Assembly: GCA_050246015.1 (NCBI GenBank)
Contig: JBFWWU010000001.1
Span: forward strand, 248,001 to 312,000
Reading direction: 5' to 3'
DNA length: 64,000 bases
Source: JTS-AC122 sp050246015
Lineage (GTDB): Bacteria; Planctomycetota; Phycisphaerae; Phycisphaerales; UBA1924
Shown: positions 62,561 to 64,000 of the stretch, piece by piece
Layout of the letters: every line of letters begins with the position of its first letter
How positions within the stretch are numbered: the stretch's first letter is position 1
Made by a program: the position numbers and the translations under genes
The notes under the pieces: model-generated
Told to the model about the DNA's origin: nothing
Seen by the model: only the letters and a program-made list of their open reading frames with translations
Databases searched by the model: none

Positions 62561-64000
62561 TCACGATTTTCCGAACAGGTGCATCTGGTCCGGCGGCTCC
62601 TGCTTGCCGCGACGGGATCGGGGGGCGCGCGACTCCAGCCGCGCCGTCGCCTGCGCCGCCGCTGACTCCGACACCGGACCCCGGCTCGAACTCCCTCCCA
62701 CGATCGACGTGAACGAACCGTCGGCGACCAGCGTGCGGACCTCCATGCCCGGCCGCACCGCCGCCGCGGACTTCACCGCTTCCCCCCCCGGCGCGAGCGT
62801 CATCGAATATCCCCGGCGCAGCACGCTCACAGGCCCCACCAGGTCCAGCGCACGGTCCATCGCATCCAACTCCGCCGCGGTTCGCGCCGTCAGCACCGCG
62901 CCCGCGCGACTCAACCGCTGCGCGAGGGATTCGACGCGGCTTCCCCGCATCACGCCCGACATCGCCGCGCGCAGCCGGGCCTCCGCTCGCTCCACCCCCG
63001 CGGCCCGGCGCGCCAGCACGTCCCCCGGCCGGTGCGCGTCCAGGGCCCCCGACACCCGCTCGACGCGGATCGTTCGTGTGTGCATCGCCGCGGCCACGGC
63101 CCGGGCCAGGTGGCGCGACGTGCCGTCCACGTGGTCGCGGGCCCGCTCGATGAGTTGCTCGGGGTGCGCGATGCACCCCGATCGCGCGAGCGCCTCGAGC
63201 CGCCGCCGCATGTCACGACCCAGTCGCGCCGTCATGGCCGTCAGCCGCTGCGACGCCCGGTCGATCTGCTCGCGCAGCGCCGACGAATCGGGAGTCAGCC
63301 GCATGGCCGCCTGCGTCGGCGTGGCGCACCGCTCATCCGCGACCAGTTCGGCGATCGTCGTGTCCGTCTCGTGACCGATCGCCGCCACGACCGGCACCGC
63401 GCACCTCACCACCGCCTCGGCCAGCCCGGGATCGTTGAACGCCCACAGGTCTTCCATCGACCCGCCGCCTCGTGTCAGCAGCACCGCGTCCGCGCCAATC
63501 TCGGCGTGCCGCGCACTGACCCATCGCACCGCCCGTGCGATCTCCGCCGCCGACCCCTCTCCCTGCACGCGAACATCGATCAGCGCGACCTCCACCGCCG
63601 GGCATCGCCGCCGCACGGTGTTCAGCACATCCTGCAGCGCCGCGCTCGTTCGGCTCGTCACGACAGCGATCCGCCGCGGGAACGTCGGGAGCGGGCGCTT
63701 CCGCCCCGCCTCAAACCATCCTTTCGCCCGGAGGTCATCGCACAGGCGCCGGAACTCCAGATCCAGCGCACCCGCCCCCACCGGCTCCATCTTTTCAACG
63801 TAGAACTGCGCGCGCCCCTGCTTCGCGAAAAACTCGACACGCCCCGTCGCCACGACCTCCTGCCCATTCTTCGCCGAAAACCGAACCGACCTCGCCGCGC
63901 TCGCGAACATCACGCAACTCACGACCGTCTCCGCGTCCTTGAGGTTGAAGTACCAGTGCGTGCGGTTGTTGAACCCGCTGATCTCGCCGACCACCCTCAC
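62561..64000 (-). CDS. xseA: Exodeoxyribonuclease VII large subunit, N-terminus cut by the window
   Basis: 479 residues visible. GEISGFNNRTHWYFNLKD is the OB-fold start of XseA, so only about 20 residues are missing beyond the right edge. RIAVVTSRTSAALQDVL, LLTRGGGSMEDLWAFND and AAIGHETDTTIAELVAD are the catalytic-domain motifs. The helical C-terminal domain follows. The last residues QMHLFGKS resemble a sliding-clamp binding peptide. No xseB follows; the Nudix gene comes next. Confidence 0.95.
   Translation of the reverse strand: MRVVGEISGFNNRTHWYFNLKDAETVVSCVMFASAARSVRFSAKNGQEVVATGRVEFFAKQGRAQFYVEKMEPVGAGALDLEFRRLCDDLRAKGWFEAGRKRPLPTFPRRIAVVTSRTSAALQDVLNTVRRRCPAVEVALIDVRVQGEGSAAEIARAVRWVSARHAEIGADAVLLTRGGGSMEDLWAFNDPGLAEAVVRCAVPVVAAIGHETDTTIAELVADERCATPTQAAMRLTPDSSALREQIDRASQRLTAMTARLGRDMRRRLEALARSGCIAHPEQLIERARDHVDGTSRHLARAVAAAMHTRTIRVERVSGALDAHRPGDVLARRAAGVERAEARLRAAMSGVMRGSRVESLAQRLSRAGAVLTARTAAELDAMDRALDLVGPVSVLRRGYSMTLAPGGEAVKSAAAVRPGMEVRTLVADGSFTSIVGGSSSRGPVSESAAAQATARLESRAPRSRRGKQEPPDQMHLFGKS

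Overview
This 64 kb window is GC-rich, compact bacterial chromosome. Several marks point to a planctomycete, most likely of the Phycisphaerae type. Secreted proteins end in a dockerin-like module with tandem SQDFFDF motifs (1449-1499 of the giant protein at 10 kb, and the proteins at 45.4 and 53.4 kb). Two surface proteins carry the N-terminal LEPR-XLL signature. The electron transport chain is an Alternative Complex III (ACIII) joined to a caa3 oxidase. I see no phage, IS element, CRISPR array, rRNA or tRNA.

0-9 kb is mostly housekeeping. On the minus strand lie rpmH, a DciA-like gene, hpf, ptsN and, cut by the left edge, an HPr gene. A metallo-beta-lactamase-fold hydrolase follows. The plus strand then has a cupin, a TPR-like membrane protein, a MogA/MoaB protein, a class IV aminotransferase, a MOSC protein and a 3-methyladenine glycosylase, with a minus-strand YHS-domain protein among them. 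8.5-15 kb holds a LuxR-type regulator behind a 390 bp non-coding leader, then a 1499-residue surface protein built from five ~246-residue repeats and closed by a strong terminator.

15-31 kb has ctaB (heme O synthase) divergent from a very long valS. The valS reading frame contains three palindromic repeat elements and extra domains. A DUF1570-type metallopeptidase lipoprotein, a YggS-family protein and a glycosyltransferase follow as a coupled string. FloA, TyrS, an 802-residue LEPR-XLL hydrolase-like protein whose nucleophile Ser is replaced by Gly, a small membrane protein and a large acyl-CoA dehydrogenase are on the minus strand.

31-48.4 kb is the respiratory region, read right to left: actA, a dockerin surface protein with a frameshifted C-terminus, actB, actC, actD, actE, actF, a small His-rich membrane protein, sco, ctaC (with fused cytochrome c), ctaD (A2-type), ctaE and ctaF. 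ctaA (heme A synthase) is divergent from actA. With ctaB at 15 kb, the window encodes quinol oxidation, cytochrome c transfer, oxygen reduction, copper delivery and heme A synthesis. Many of these subunits have His-rich tails.

50-64 kb contains a STAS protein, a zinc-ribbon membrane protein divergent from xylB, a 1188-residue secreted propeller/diheme/dockerin protein, a lipoprotein, recR and rpoN. The minus-strand string xseA (cut by the right edge), a Nudix hydrolase, an M50 protease and a RidA-family protein closes the window. The observations I would follow first are the translated palindromic elements in valS, the His-rich tails of the respiratory operon, and the dockerin gene lying inside that operon with a single-base frameshift.
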